Part shown: piece by piece, positions 1 through 11,943 of the stretch
How the letters are laid out: each line of letters starts with the position of its first letter
How positions within the stretch are numbered: the first letter of the stretch is position 1
NCBI GenBank assembly: GCA_964574815.1
Contig: CAZNPL010000021.1
Location: 44,275 to 108,274 of the forward strand
DNA: 64,000 bases
Source of the DNA: CAZNPL01 sp964574815
GTDB lineage: Bacteria > Planctomycetota > Phycisphaerae > UBA1845
Reading direction: 5' to 3'
Made by a program: the position numbers and the translations under genes
The notes under the pieces: model-generated
What the model saw: the letters and a program-made list of their open reading frames with translations, nothing else
Told to the model about the DNA's origin: nothing
The model's database searches: none

Positions 1-2
1 AC

Positions 3-1184
3 GGCTTCCGCAACCGCGCCGACCATTCGTACGACAAGCTCAGCATCGCGACGTCGCTGGCCGTCAAGGAGCCGCGCCTGTGGAACATCCTCTCCGACCA
101 CGGCAAGGAGTCGATCGTCGTCGGCGTGCCGGGAACCTTTCCCATCGCCAAGCCGAGTAAAGGCTGCATGATCACCAGCTTCCTCACGCCGGGGGTCGAT
201 TCCGACTACACCTGGCCGCCGCAACTCAAGAAGGAAATCGCCGACCTGGTGGGCGAATACATGGTCGACGTGCGCAACTTCCGCACCGACAACAAACAGT
301 GGCTGCTCGAACAGATCTACGAAATGACCGACAAGCGTTTCAAGGTCATCAACCATCTGCTCGAGACCCGGCCGTGGGACCTGTTCTTCATGGTCGAGAT
401 GGGCGTGGACCGCATCCACCACGGCTTCTGGAGCTTCATGGCCCCCGAGCACCATCGCTACGAGCCCGGAAACCCCTTCGAGAACGCGATCCACGATTAC
501 TACGTGCACCTCGACGACCTGATCGGCGAGACGCTGCAGCGCATGGACCTCGACAAGACGGCGGTCTGGGTGGTCAGCGACCACGGCGCGAAGACCATGA
601 TCGGCGGCTTCTGCTTCAACACCTGGCTGATGAACGAGGGCTACCTGCACCTCAAAGAATCCCCGGCGCCGGGGCAGAAGTTCGACGTCAACAACGTCGA
701 CTGGTCGAAGACCCGCGCCTGGGGTGACGGCGGCTACTACGGGCGCTGCTTTATCAACGTAGAGGGGCGCGAGCCGAACGGCCTCGTGCCGCAGTCGCAG
801 TACGAATCGTTCCGCGACGAGATCAAGTCAAAGATCGAGGCCGTCCCGGACCACGAGGGCCAACCGATGCGTAACGTAGCCCACCGCCCCGAAGACCTAT
901 ACAGCGAGAGAAACCGCGTTCCCCCGGATCTGGTATGCATCTTCGGCGAGCTCCGCTGGCGCAGCGTCGGCTCGTTAGGCCACGATTCCATTCATACCTT
1001 CGAAAACGACACCGGCCCGGACGACGCCAACCATGCCCAGGAAGGCATGTACATCATCGCGCATCCCAGCCTCGCCCCCCAAGGCCGCCGGGACGACGCG
1101 ACGCTGTATGATGTGGCGCCGACAATCCTCAAGATGCTCGATGTGCCCGCGCCGCCGCACATGCGCGGCCGCGTCTTGACCTGA
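3..1184 (+). CDS. Alkaline-phosphatase-fold phosphodiesterase/nucleotide pyrophosphatase family protein, 5'-truncated
   Basis: The reading frame is open from the left edge of the window, so the start codon lies outside; about 393 residues are present. The protein carries signatures of type I phosphodiesterase/nucleotide pyrophosphatase enzymes of the alkaline phosphatase superfamily: VVGVPGTFP near the left edge, a metal-site D-x2-H in VDRIHHGFW, the SDHG motif in VVSDHGAK, and a later conserved H region (NHAQEGMYIIAHP). These enzymes hydrolyse phosphodiester or phosphoanhydride bonds using two metal ions. The substrate cannot be told from sequence; related bacterial proteins act on nucleotides, phospholipid-type substrates or sulfates. 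The internal GTG at 126 is not a credible start because homologous sequence continues upstream. It is convergent with the sensor kinase downstream. Confidence 0.85.
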   Translation, partial: GFRNRADHSYDKLSIATSLAVKEPRLWNILSDHGKESIVVGVPGTFPIAKPSKGCMITSFLTPGVDSDYTWPPQLKKEIADLVGEYMVDVRNFRTDNKQWLLEQIYEMTDKRFKVINHLLETRPWDLFFMVEMGVDRIHHGFWSFMAPEHHRYEPGNPFENAIHDYYVHLDDLIGETLQRMDLDKTAVWVVSDHGAKTMIGGFCFNTWLMNEGYLHLKESPAPGQKFDVNNVDWSKTRAWGDGGYYGRCFINVEGREPNGLVPQSQYESFRDEIKSKIEAVPDHEGQPMRNVAHRPEDLYSERNRVPPDLVCIFGELRWRSVGSLGHDSIHTFENDTGPDDANHAQEGMYIIAHPSLAPQGRRDDATLYDVAPTILKMLDVPAPPHMRGRVLT

Positions 1185-1415
1185 TCGGGGCTGCTTTGTC
1201 ACCCGCGCACCGGAGCTTACCCCGGGAACCGTCGATAGATGCCACTCGCAGTTCGTCCGCCAATGCATTGCTGCCTCCAACTCAGTATCGGGATAGGTTC
1301 TAATATCCGGCTCGTGCAGCGTTAGTGTTGCGCGAATTGCCTCCCGTACATCAAGATAGAGTGATCATTTTCAACCGTCCCTCCAGGACTCGACCGGGTG
1401 TGGGCGGCATCGTCT

Positions 1416-1460
1416 CCCAGCGAAAAATCGCTGGGCCATTCTCAATCGCCCCTACGGGGC
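1416..1460. other. Two adjacent hairpins between convergent genes
   Basis: Positions 1416-1423 and 1428-1435 form a perfect 8-bp stem around an AAAA loop. Positions 1448-1452 and 1456-1460 form a second 5-bp GC stem around TAC, overlapping the stop codon of the minus-strand sensor kinase gene. Neither is followed by a T tract, so a role in ending transcription or protecting 3' ends from both sides is only inferred. The rest of 1185-1451 shows nothing recognisable. Confidence 0.4.
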
Positions 1461-4400
1461 TGATGTGGGCATCCGCCCGTGCGGTTCGGCGTCCGCCGGG
1501 CGGTGTCCTGAAGTACCATTCGCTATTTTATCAACGACTGTTTCCAAAGCGCGAAGCTCGCGTCGGGTACCGGTTACGCCTCCCGCCTTGATCCTGGATA
1601 GGACACGCCCGGCCTGTTCGGACAAGGGCATGAAGCCCATCATGCCGCCCGTACCGGCCAACTGATGGAGGATTTCTCGTGCCACCTTCAAATCCCCCTT
1701 ATCTACCGCTGCCTCGATGCGCTCGAGTCGGGCAGGTAGGTCGTGCGTGAATTCGGCCACGAGCGCTGCCCGACGTGCGCTACCCGCGGCGTCGCCGCCC
1801 TGCGATCTGTTCCCCTCATGCCGTGCAGGTCCACGCAGGTAGTCTGCGGCTCGTTCGACAATCTCCCCCAGCGACATGGGCTTGATCCATAAATCGTCGA
1901 ATCCGCTCTCGATAATCCGACGACGTTCGTCGCTGGTGACGGAGGCAGTGGTTGCAATGATCGGTGCCAGGCAACCTTTCCGCCGAAGCTCCAGCATCGC
2001 CGCGGTACCGTCCATGACCGGCATGCGAATGTCCATGAGGATGAGGTCGTATGTTCGTTCCGTAACGGCGTTGACGGCGTCCTTTCCGTTGTCGACCGCG
2101 GTCACGGCGGCGCCCGCGTCACGGAGGGCGTGGGCGATCAGGGCCTGGGCATCCCGAGCATCCTCCGCCAGCAACACCGAGCCGGCAACCTGGTACCGAA
2201 ACGGGGCAGGCCGCTTGCTTTCCGAAGTTTCCGGCGACATCCCGATTTCACTGGGCGAGACCCACTCCACTGCATCGACAGGACCAGTCGGCACCCGCAG
2301 CGTGAACGTGCTTCCGCGTCCCTCCGCACTTTCGAGTTCAAGCGTTCCCCCCAGTTCCCTGGCGATCGTTCGCGCCAGCGGCAAGCCCAGCCCCACGCCC
2401 ACGGAAAGGCAACCGGGACAGGGCTGTACCTGCTCGAACGCCTCGAAAATGCGCTCGTGGTCGGCATCGGGAATCCCCGTTCCCGTGTCCTCGACGGCGA
2501 TGACCAGCGCCGGCTCCCCGTTCCGCGCGTGCATTCTCGCGCGAACGTGCACGTGCCCCTCGCTCGTGAACTTCAGCGCGTTGTTGACCAGATTGATGAC
2601 CGCTTGCTTGAGCCGCAGGGGATCCGTGCGGATTCGGCAGGGCACCGCGCCATCGCAGAACACGCGGAACTCGACGTCCGGTTTATGATACGGCAGTTGG
2701 GCGACGGTACGTACGTCGGACAGAATATCCACAACGGAGCACTCGATCGGATGAACTGCGAACTTGCCCGATTCCAAACGGGCAAGATCGAGCAAATTGT
2801 CGAACAGTGACAACAGATAGCGGCCGTTTCTGGAAATGATTTCCTCATAATCCATTTCCTCGTCGGCGCTGCCGGCCCGCTTATTGGACACCTCCGCGGC
2901 ACCGAGCATGGCCATCACGGGCGTCCGAACCTCATGCGTCAGATTCGCGAGCAGAACGCTTTTCGCCCGGCTGGCCACCTCCGCCGCGCGGCGGGCGCGC
3001 TCGAGTTCCTCGGCCGTGTGCTTCTGCTCCGTGATGTCATGCAGTCCTCCGATCAGCGCCGGCTCACCGTCGTAGACCATTCTTTGCAAGGAGACCAGGC
3101 ACCAGAGAGGAGTGCCGTCCGCTCTCCTCGTAGTCAGCTCGTGTCCCTGTGCGTGGCCGACTTTCCGAACCTCTGCGAGCATCCTTTGGCGCTCCGCGGG
3201 GCCGCCAAAGAACTCTTCCGCACGGCGGCCGATCAAATCCTCGACGGGTATTCCCAGCGTTTCGGCCATCAGCGAGTTGGCGTACAAAATCGTGGAGTCT
3301 GATTCCCGACCTATGAGCATCGGGATCGGCACCGCCGCGGTCATCGCCCGAAAACGCGCCTCGCTTTCGCGAAGCATGGCAGTCCGTTCGGCGACGACCT
3401 GCTCCAGTCTGATAGCCTGACCCCTCGCCCGATATCGCGCGACCACCGCGACGACACCAAGCAGAGCCAAACCAACGACCATTGCGGTCGCAAGAGGCCA
3501 GAACCACCGGCGTTGGGCCAGCGGAATTGCCGCGACGCGAAACTGCATCCGGGCCGGCGTCGGGTCGACGTCCAGCCCTTGATCTCGCGCGCGGACTTCA
3601 AGCGTATGTCGGCCCGGCCTGAGCGAAGTCGCAAGTCCCCCCACCGTCGCAAGTCCCCCCACCGGCGCCGGACCGAATTTGGACCACGGCTGCCCGTCTA
3701 TCCGCCAGGAATATTCGAAGGAACCTTCGCTTCGCACGCGAAAACGTTCGACCGCCCCAAACGCCACGGAAAGCGGGTCGCCTTCCTTCGCCACAGTCTG
3801 CGCATCAACGATCAATGTCTCCGGCGGAACACCGTCCCGTCGGTAGCGAAGAACACAATCGTCCAATCCAATCCACAGGTCGTCTTCGGCGCTTCCGACC
3901 GCTTTATACACCACACGTTCAACGGGCAATGCGAGCGGCGCGGGCACCGCGCGCGCCTTGCTCCCAACCGCGTAGACAATCCCCTGCGATCCAAAAAAAA
4001 TAGTCCCATCCGGACCGCGCCCACACGCGCGGATTCGCCTGTCCAAGTCGTAATAGTTCCACGCCCCGTCCCTGAAGCAGCCGACCCCTGTTCTCCCCCC
4101 GGCAGTACCGTCGTAGGCGAACCAGGTCTCGCCTTCACGGTTCACGGCCCCGGAAACCCTCTCGCCCGGAATATCTTCAATCCGGCGCCACGATCCGTCC
4201 GCAAAAACGAACAGCCCGAAGTGACCGATAAGCCAGGGGCAGCCACTATGGTCCACGTGCAAACTTGGCCTGTAATCGGTGATCAGTTCGGGCACGGCAA
4301 TTGTGGTGATCTCGCCACCCGCGACGTGGACCATGCGCGGTTGCCGTCCGGACTCCGGCAAGATGAGACAGTAAACGCCACCCTCCGGATCGGCGTCGCA

Positions 4401-5846
4401 TCCTCGGAAATGACCTTCCTGCAACTCAGCGGGAGACCAGTCACGCCATAAAACGCCGTCAAAAACGCTGAGCACGTTGTGCCCGCGCTCATCCATCCCG
4501 TAGAGCCAGGAACGGTCGCGTGCATCGAGCGCGTGGCCGCAAGTCGTGTGGATACCCGTCTCGGCGGGACCGTAGGTGATGATATCATCGTCTACGAAGC
4601 GAAAAACGGTGGTCCGGCTGAGGCCCCATACCTCCGAATTCCGGCCACGAGAAATCGTGAACACGGGACACGGAACCGACGCCCAACCATTGTTTCCTGT
4701 CAAACGAACGATGGTGCCATCCCCGATGAACCATACGCGGCCCTGGTCGTCCACCAACGTTGGTTCCGGCTCGCCCGTGTACTCCGCCCACTCACCGCTC
4801 GACCGACCCCAGCGTACGAGCAGATCGTAACCCACGGCCCAGACGGAACCGTCCGGTGCCGCGGTGACGTACGTGGCCTCGCCGGGCAAGTGAAACTTCT
4901 CCGTCAAGGCAACAAAGCCCGAACCGGTCCACGCCTCGAACCGTTTCGGCGCGTCGTAGCCGCCGGATAGCGTGACGATCGTGCCATCGTCAAGCACCGC
5001 GAGCTTCAGGTGGTGCAACTCGTTCCGAGCGTTCTCAATTCGCGACCACTTCCCATCCCGAAAGGCGAAGACGGCGTGTTCCGCAGTCGCCAGAACGCCG
5101 AAAGATGGCGACTCCGCGATCGACCAGAAGTATTCGTCGTGTTCCGGAAAGTCCGAAGCCTCGAGCGGTTGGTGCCAGCGCCCGCCGTCTCTGACGGCCA
5201 GTCCGTCTCTGCTGAGCACGTATTGGCGGCCGCCGGAATCGCGGAAGTAATCGCTCACGTAGTCGCTGGGTAGACCGTCGTATTGGCGATAAACCGCCCA
5301 TACCCCCTGCCGATACGACGCCAGCCCCGCCGAAACACCCGGCGTCAGCCACGTGTCGCTGCAAAACCAAAGAGTGCCGTCCGAGTCCTCCACAATTCGG
5401 CGCACGTTCGGACCAGCCAGATGCGTGTTCTCGGGAATCGAGATGTCACCCCGTAGGTCACGTACCGCGATGCCCCTGTCCGTTCCGGTCCAGACCCGGC
5501 CGTCGCGCGCAACTTGAAGACAGCGCACAAAATCGCTCGGCAGACCATCGTCCTGGGTGAAACGGGTCCACGTGTAGCCATCGTAGAAAAGGAGCCCTTC
5601 GGCCGAGGCGATCCAAGCGTTCCCGTTACAGTCAAAGTCCACGAAGAACACGAACCGCCCGGTGAGCCCGGCGTCCTCCAGAAGCGACTCCACCTGCCAG
5701 CTACCTTGTATGGACTCGGTCGGTTGAAACGGCTGCCATTCAATGACCCGGCTGTGCGAAGCGCCACCGGCGAACACGACGGAGCATGCCTGCAGTAATA
5801 CGAGACAGGCCAGGACCCTCCTTTGCATCCCCATCGGGCACGGCAT
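1452..5846 (-). CDS. Hybrid sensor histidine kinase with periplasmic beta-propeller sensor, PAS, receiver and HPt domains
   Basis: This 1464-residue protein has the architecture of a hybrid two-component system. A signal peptide lies at about residues 1-27. A two-component regulator propeller of repeated DG-x-W units spans roughly 40-690 and is followed by a Y_Y_Y-like domain near 700-775. One membrane segment lies at about 782-808 and a PAS domain at about 825-940. The HisKA H-box is NLTHEVRTP with phospho-acceptor His971. The HATPase has its N-box near residue 1088 and a VEDTGTGIP G-box. A receiver domain follows with phospho-acceptor Asp1272 in LILMDIRMP, and then a C-terminal HPt domain with His1394 in HQLAGTGG. 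All four phosphorelay modules therefore sit in one chain. No DNA-binding output domain follows, so the final regulator must be elsewhere. ATG codons at residues 5 and 7 are alternative starts. The ligand is unknown. Confidence 0.93.
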   Translation of the reverse strand: MPCPMGMQRRVLACLVLLQACSVVFAGGASHSRVIEWQPFQPTESIQGSWQVESLLEDAGLTGRFVFFVDFDCNGNAWIASAEGLLFYDGYTWTRFTQDDGLPSDFVRCLQVARDGRVWTGTDRGIAVRDLRGDISIPENTHLAGPNVRRIVEDSDGTLWFCSDTWLTPGVSAGLASYRQGVWAVYRQYDGLPSDYVSDYFRDSGGRQYVLSRDGLAVRDGGRWHQPLEASDFPEHDEYFWSIAESPSFGVLATAEHAVFAFRDGKWSRIENARNELHHLKLAVLDDGTIVTLSGGYDAPKRFEAWTGSGFVALTEKFHLPGEATYVTAAPDGSVWAVGYDLLVRWGRSSGEWAEYTGEPEPTLVDDQGRVWFIGDGTIVRLTGNNGWASVPCPVFTISRGRNSEVWGLSRTTVFRFVDDDIITYGPAETGIHTTCGHALDARDRSWLYGMDERGHNVLSVFDGVLWRDWSPAELQEGHFRGCDADPEGGVYCLILPESGRQPRMVHVAGGEITTIAVPELITDYRPSLHVDHSGCPWLIGHFGLFVFADGSWRRIEDIPGERVSGAVNREGETWFAYDGTAGGRTGVGCFRDGAWNYYDLDRRIRACGRGPDGTIFFGSQGIVYAVGSKARAVPAPLALPVERVVYKAVGSAEDDLWIGLDDCVLRYRRDGVPPETLIVDAQTVAKEGDPLSVAFGAVERFRVRSEGSFEYSWRIDGQPWSKFGPAPVGGLATVGGLATSLRPGRHTLEVRARDQGLDVDPTPARMQFRVAAIPLAQRRWFWPLATAMVVGLALLGVVAVVARYRARGQAIRLEQVVAERTAMLRESEARFRAMTAAVPIPMLIGRESDSTILYANSLMAETLGIPVEDLIGRRAEEFFGGPAERQRMLAEVRKVGHAQGHELTTRRADGTPLWCLVSLQRMVYDGEPALIGGLHDITEQKHTAEELERARRAAEVASRAKSVLLANLTHEVRTPVMAMLGAAEVSNKRAGSADEEMDYEEIISRNGRYLLSLFDNLLDLARLESGKFAVHPIECSVVDILSDVRTVAQLPYHKPDVEFRVFCDGAVPCRIRTDPLRLKQAVINLVNNALKFTSEGHVHVRARMHARNGEPALVIAVEDTGTGIPDADHERIFEAFEQVQPCPGCLSVGVGLGLPLARTIARELGGTLELESAEGRGSTFTLRVPTGPVDAVEWVSPSEIGMSPETSESKRPAPFRYQVAGSVLLAEDARDAQALIAHALRDAGAAVTAVDNGKDAVNAVTERTYDLILMDIRMPVMDGTAAMLELRRKGCLAPIIATTASVTSDERRRIIESGFDDLWIKPMSLGEIVERAADYLRGPARHEGNRSQGGDAAGSARRAALVAEFTHDLPARLERIEAAVDKGDLKVAREILHQLAGTGGMMGFMPLSEQAGRVLSRIKAGGVTGTRRELRALETVVDKIANGTSGHRPADAEPHGRMPTSAP

Positions 5847-6171
5847 CCGTCAGAGTAAAGGTCGTGCTCCAGATCTGCACCCGCCATCTTACCACAACAC
5901 CGCGGCAAAATCGAAGAATCCCGAGCCCCAACGTGGAATCGCCAAATTGCGTAGCCGAGACCAAACCTGCAACTGCGCCGATCCTCTGGCGTACGGCGCG
6001 GCCCCATAGAGAAGCCGCCATCAGCACGGCTTTAATGCAACGGTACGCCCCGGGACCACCGCCAAAGGAGACCCTGCGAACTCTGCGGACAACCACGGTC
6101 TCCAACGTAAATACCTGGCCTTTCGGTTCGACAGAGTCGTTCGTCTGAGCGGTGGTACTCGATTGATGTGG
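5847..6171. other. Intergenic region between divergent genes
   Basis: This stretch separates the minus-strand sensor kinase from the plus-strand propeller protein. Short open frames occur in several frames but have neither Shine-Dalgarno sequences nor recognisable products. No convincing RNA gene or repeat is visible. It presumably holds the sensor kinase promoter, but no hexamer pair could be assigned with confidence. Confidence 0.4.
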
Positions 6172-6180
6172 TGCGATAAT
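6172..6180 (+). promoter_or_regulatory. Possible extended -10 promoter of the PQQ-like propeller gene
   Basis: The sequence TG-C-GATAAT matches an extended -10 element (TGn plus hexamer at 6175-6180). No good -35 hexamer lies at the expected distance, as is common for extended -10 promoters. It would start transcription near 6187, about 60 bases before the preferred ATG. Confidence 0.35.
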
Positions 6181-6248
6181 AATGCCATCCTTAACGGAGA
6201 TTGCGGTGTACCGATGGCAATGAAGAGTCTGACCCGATCGAGGGCAGG

Positions 6249-7532
6249 ATGACGACGAACGAGTTGCGGATCACGTCCGACAGAAAGGTGGGGCCCGTCA
6301 CGTCACGTCGCCGGGCCGCGTGGGCGGCATCGCTCGCGTCCGTTGTGTTCGCCATTTCACCCGCGCATGCCCAATGGATGCAGTACGGCGGCCCAGGGCA
6401 GAACTTTCACGTTGAAGATGTCGGCATCGCCGCAAAGTGGCCGGATGACGGCCCGCGGAAGACGTGGGTTCGCAAGCTGGGTGAGGGGTACTCGGCGATC
6501 CTGGCCGACGCCGGCCGGCTGTACACGATGTATCGCGCCGGCGAAAACGAGGTCGTGGTCTGCCTCGACGCTGCCGACGGCAAAACCGTTTGGGAGTACG
6601 CCTACAAGTCCTCGCCGGTCGAAGGGCATCTTGACGAGTACGGGCGTGGACCCAACGCGACGCCGCTACTCGCCGACAGCCGCCTCTACACGATCGGCAT
6701 CGCAGGCGACATGCACTGCCTTGACCTACGCGACGGCCACGTCCTCTGGTCTCACGATTTCGTGAAGGAATTCGGTGCCTGGATGCCGGAGTTCGGATAT
6801 TCCCAGAGCCCCATTGCATACCGGGACACCGTGATTGCCCTGGTCGGTGGGAAGGATCACAGCATCATCGCCTTCGACAAGGCCGGCGGACACGTCGTCT
6901 GGAAGAATCTGCGCTTCGTGAACAGCTATTCGACGCCGAGAATCCTGAAAATCCACGGTGAAGATCAACTCGTGACGTTCATGGGTCAGGAGCTGATCGG
7001 CACGGACCCGACCTCGGGCGAACTGAAATGGCGATACCCGATCGAAAACCAATACAAACAGAACATCACGATGCCGATTCCGCTCGACGACGATTTACTT
7101 GTTGTTTCGCAGTACCAGATCGGTGCACGCGGGCTGCGAATCACAAAGGGCGAGTCGTTCAGTGTGAAGGAACTTTGGTCACAGCGTAAAGTACAGTTCT
7201 TCTACGCCAGCTCAGTGCGCATCGGCGACTACGTCTACGGTTCCTCGGCTTCCCGCGCCGCGCCCATCATCTACGCCGTGAACATGAGGAGCGGTGACAT
7301 CGCCTGGCGCGAGCGCGGCTTCGCCCCGGCGTACTTCGTCGGCGTGGGCGACCGCGTGATCATCCTCGACGAAGACGGCTATCTCGCGCTGGCCACCGTC
7401 GATCCCAAGGGTCTGAATGTCCATTCCAAGGTCCAAATGCTCGACCCTCCGGCCCGAACCGCCCCGACCATCGCCGGCCACATGCTCTACGCCCGCGATC
7501 AAACGCACATCATGGGCCTGGACCTCCGCTAG
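6249..7532 (+). CDS. Exported PQQ-binding-like beta-propeller repeat protein
   Basis: The 427-residue protein starts with a charged, arginine-rich segment and a hydrophobic stretch ending in AHA, as in a Sec-type signal peptide. The mature part is built of propeller blades of the PQQ_2 type, with repeated patterns such as VVCLDAADGKTVWEY, MHCLDLRDGHVLWSHDF, IIAFDKAGGHVVWKN and IYAVNMRSGDIAWRE. Such propellers occur in quinoprotein dehydrogenases and in BamB-like scaffold proteins. No catalytic quinoprotein domain is visible, so a binding or scaffold role is more likely than an enzyme. The ATG at 6249 is preferred over an in-frame TTG at 6201 because a purine-rich GAGGGCAGG precedes it. Confidence 0.85.
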   Translation: MTTNELRITSDRKVGPVTSRRRAAWAASLASVVFAISPAHAQWMQYGGPGQNFHVEDVGIAAKWPDDGPRKTWVRKLGEGYSAILADAGRLYTMYRAGENEVVVCLDAADGKTVWEYAYKSSPVEGHLDEYGRGPNATPLLADSRLYTIGIAGDMHCLDLRDGHVLWSHDFVKEFGAWMPEFGYSQSPIAYRDTVIALVGGKDHSIIAFDKAGGHVVWKNLRFVNSYSTPRILKIHGEDQLVTFMGQELIGTDPTSGELKWRYPIENQYKQNITMPIPLDDDLLVVSQYQIGARGLRITKGESFSVKELWSQRKVQFFYASSVRIGDYVYGSSASRAAPIIYAVNMRSGDIAWRERGFAPAYFVGVGDRVIILDEDGYLALATVDPKGLNVHSKVQMLDPPARTAPTIAGHMLYARDQTHIMGLDLR

Positions 7533-7555
7533 GAGCGTTGGCAGAGCCATCACCA

Positions 7556-7585
7556 TTGCCGTCTCCCCCGCGCGTGTGATATACT
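7556..7585 (+). promoter_or_regulatory. Sigma-70-type promoter of the ECF sigma factor gene
   Basis: A -35 hexamer TTGCCG (7556-7561) and a -10 hexamer TATACT (7580-7585) are separated by 18 bases. Transcription would begin near 7592, about 50 bases upstream of the ATG at 7643. The downstream kinase gene has no promoter of its own that I can see, so both may depend on this site. Confidence 0.55.
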
Positions 7586-7642
7586 TTGACGGGCATGTTC
7601 CGTGGTTGATCTCGATGATCACCGGGCCGGAGACTGACCAGA

Positions 7643-8263
7643 ATGGACGAGGATTCCGCGCTGTTGGGGCAAATGGTCGCCGGGGATGCGCAGGCGCTGC
7701 GGACGCTTCTGGAGCGCCATGGGCCGCGCGTGTGGGCCGAGATCGACGCCGACATCGGCCAGCGCTGGCGCTCCATGCTCGACGCGGATGACGTGATGCA
7801 GGTGACCTATCTGGAGGCGTTCCTCCGGGCGGATCAGCTCGAAGCTCGGGATACGGCCGGCTTTGTCGGGTGGCTGCGGCGAATCGCCCGGAACAACCTT
7901 CGCGACGCGATCAAGGAGCTGGACCGCAAGAAACGCCCTCCCCCGGGCATGCGCGTGCACGCGCCGGCCGGCGAGGACTCCTACGTCACGCTCGTCGAGA
8001 TGCTGGGCACCGAGACCGCAACGCCGAGCCGGCACGTCGCTCAAAAAGAGGCGGCCGAGGCGATTGAGGCCATGCTGAACCGACTGCCGGAGGACTACGG
8101 CAAGGTCGTGCGGATGTACGACCTGCAAGGGCGAGAGATCGGAGAGGTCGCCGCGGAAATGGGTCGATCGGCCGGAGCCGTGCACATGCTGCGGGCCCGG
8201 GCCCACGATCGGCTTCGAGACCTTCTTGGCGCCGAGACGAACTTTTTCACGCATACGGCGTGA
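7643..8263 (+). CDS. ECF-type RNA polymerase sigma factor
   Basis: This 206-residue protein has the two-domain layout of an ECF sigma factor. Region 2 spans about residues 5-95 and includes DADDVMQVTYLEAF, the conserved 'DxxDlxQevfl' helix, and WLRRIARNNLRDAIKE. Region 4 is at about 140-200, with a helix-turn-helix in GREIGEVAAEMGRSAGAVHMLRARA. It lies about 300 bases upstream of a Ser/Thr kinase with TPR repeats on the same strand. This sigma factor/kinase arrangement is recurrent in Planctomycetes, where the kinase is thought to control the sigma factor. No anti-sigma factor gene is adjacent. The stress or signal it answers cannot be read from the sequence. Confidence 0.92.
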   Translation: MDEDSALLGQMVAGDAQALRTLLERHGPRVWAEIDADIGQRWRSMLDADDVMQVTYLEAFLRADQLEARDTAGFVGWLRRIARNNLRDAIKELDRKKRPPPGMRVHAPAGEDSYVTLVEMLGTETATPSRHVAQKEAAEAIEAMLNRLPEDYGKVVRMYDLQGREIGEVAAEMGRSAGAVHMLRARAHDRLRDLLGAETNFFTHTA

Positions 8264-8323
8264 TAGCGGGGCTGTACCCGTCGCCTCTGAAGCAGCCGTC
8301 TGCCGCCGCTCCGCAGCGGTGTG

Positions 8324-8343
8324 CCACTGCTCTTGAGCAGTGG
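8324..8343. repeat. Palindromic repeat of the CCACTGC-GCAGTGG type
   Basis: A perfect 9-bp inverted repeat (CCACTGCTC, TT, GAGCAGTGG) sits in the gap between the sigma factor and kinase genes. Imperfect relatives (GCAGTGCCACC near 8380 and GAGCAGTGGCACC near 8494) occur in the same gap, and a second palindrome of the same kind is at 39855-39874. It looks like a small dispersed intergenic palindrome. Confidence 0.5.
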
Positions 8344-8557
8344 TGCTGCTAACAGGGTGTGATGGGTGCACTGCGCAAAAGCAGTGCCACCCGTGCTGTC
8401 TAGCGTGCTGAGGAGGGTGCCATGGGCAAGCTGCGCCGCCGTTGGCGGTTCCGCTTGCCCATGGGGCCCCTCGCTGAACACGTACCTGCTATTGAGCAGT
8501 GGCACCCTTGTGGAGCCGCGGACAACAACTTATGCCGTTGTTTAACACGGAACAGCC

Positions 8558-11539
<2,982 letters not shown>

Positions 11540-11943
11540 CGCACGCCGCGAGTTTCAACGCGTTAGTACCGGCGCGCTTATCGCATGCCGATTGGGATAC
11601 CTTGTGCCCATTTTGCTCAACAAGCGCCCTCAGCTCGGGCCAAGAAACGATAGGATTCTCAATTACCAGCGCGGGTGGCATAAGCATCCCGGAGGCGGGG
11701 CGAGCCTGAGGCGGACTTGCCCCCGGCTATCAGCCCTTCGGGCTGAGAGGCAAGCGAGTGTATCGAGATGCGCCCTATGATGCTAAATGACCAGACGCAT
11801 CAAGTTGAACCCTACGACGCCAATGTCCGGCCTGGTCGCTTGCGGCTCCGATGCTTGTGCGTCGCTCCTTCCCCCGCCCTTTCGCTTCGCGAAAGGATGA
11901 GGCACGCGCGCTGAGAACGGATTTGGGTGCATCGAGATGAACG
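11540..11943. other. Intergenic region with one strong hairpin
   Basis: This gap separates the kinase gene from the convergent MATE gene. It holds a hairpin at 11730-11746 (TCAGCCC and GGGCTGA around TTC) enclosed by an outer CTTGCC/GGCAAG pair at about 11717-11754. No T tract follows, so a terminator is not proven. A short direct repeat resembling GTGTATCGAGATG occurs at about 11759 and 11927. No gene is supported. Confidence 0.4.
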
